Shown piece by piece: positions 6,898 to 7,199 of a stretch of 7,199 nucleotides of DNA; the first letter of the stretch is position 1; the number at the start of each line of letters is the position of its first letter. The notes under the pieces were generated by a model. That model had not been told where the DNA came from. It searched no databases and saw nothing but the letters and a program-made list of their open reading frames with translations. This stretch comes from Kiloniellales bacterium. Its GTDB lineage: Bacteria > Pseudomonadota > Alphaproteobacteria > Kiloniellales > JAKSBE01. The DNA lies in the NCBI GenBank assembly GCA_030067055.1, contig JASJAL010000397.1:1-7199 (forward strand). Direction: 5' to 3'. A program made the position numbers and the translations under genes.

Positions 6898-7199
6898 ATG
6901 TCCCTCAAGATCCGCCTGTCCCGCGGCGGGGCCAAGAAGCGGCCCTTCTACCGCATCGTCGTCACCGACTCCCGCAACGCCCGCGACGGCCGCTTCATCG
7001 AGCGGCTGGGCCACTACAACCCCATGGTCGCCAAGGACAACCCGGATCGCGTCCGCCTCGACGAGGAAAAGATCAAGGAATGGCTGTCCAAGGGCGCCAG
7101 GCCCAGCGACCGGGTCGCCCGCTTCCTGGGCGAGGCCAACATCATCGAGCTGCCCAAGCGGCGCGAGCAGACCAAGAAGAACCAGCCCAAGGCCAAGGC
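6898..7199 (+). CDS. rpsP: Small ribosomal subunit protein bS16 (partial, C-terminus off the right edge)
   Basis: S16 is an early-assembling 30S subunit protein that binds 16S rRNA. The 100 complete codons begin [20 protein letters not shown] and include [22 protein letters not shown] and the [16 protein letters not shown] segment, all typical. The frame is open at the window end within a basic Lys-rich tail (KKNQPKAK), so the core domain is essentially complete and only the tail is missing. AAGGA at 6883-6887, 10 nt upstream, supports ATG 6898. The 51-bp gap after the VOC gene contains no obvious terminator, so readthrough from ffh is likely. The genes expected beyond the edge are rimM, trmD and rplS. 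Confidence 0.97.
   Translation, partial: MSLKIRLSRGGAKKRPFYRIVVTDSRNARDGRFIERLGHYNPMVAKDNPDRVRLDEEKIKEWLSKGARPSDRVARFLGEANIIELPKRREQTKKNQPKAK

Noticed and set aside
4672..7014. 780-codon minus-strand open frame opposite ffh, the VOC gene and rpsP
   Set aside because: It runs antisense to three clearly conserved genes, and its Gln/Val/Asp/Ala-rich composition is the mirror of their high-GC codon pattern. No motif is recognisable.

Overview
The window is high-GC DNA from the chromosome of an alphaproteobacterium, most likely a Rhodospirillales-like lineage. This placement is inferred from protein character (for example the Ffh G4 motif TRVDGD), from the gene neighbourhood, and from the short 'SLSKGE'-type palindromic repeats. 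No rRNA or other decisive marker is present. Almost everything is conserved core-genome housekeeping. I see no transposase, phage gene, toxin-antitoxin pair, defence system or CRISPR array.

Left half, minus strand (3363 down to 1): a compact, translationally coupled operon reads dapF (diaminopimelate epimerase), mtaB (tRNA t6A37 methylthiotransferase), ftsY (SRP receptor), then a short zinc-ribbon-like protein of unknown function that runs off the left edge. The first two junctions are 4-bp stop/start overlaps (ATGA, then GTGA). The last gap is 21 bp. A candidate promoter lies so close to the dapF start that its mRNA may be leaderless.

Centre, plus strand (3364-4659): a 160-bp divergent spacer leads into an unassigned lipoprotein gene (3524-4381). 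A 278-bp non-coding stretch follows. It holds a perfect GC-rich hairpin, a weak candidate promoter, a small second hairpin, and two inverted copies of a 28-bp palindromic repeat just before ffh.

Right half, plus strand (4660-7199): ffh (SRP GTPase), a tandem two-domain VOC/glyoxalase-fold protein, and the start of rpsP (ribosomal protein S16), truncated by the right edge. Ffh and FtsY, the two partner GTPases of co-translational membrane targeting, are thus encoded within 3.5 kb of each other on opposite strands.

The most notable structure is the repeat family. One copy lies in frame inside the N-terminal coding region of mtaB and must be translated if the protein keeps its first cluster cysteine. 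Two further copies form an inverted pair in the ffh leader. The VOC gene placed between ffh and rpsP is a second departure from the usual ffh-rpsP-rimM-trmD-rplS order. Nothing here clearly amounts to a new multi-gene system.
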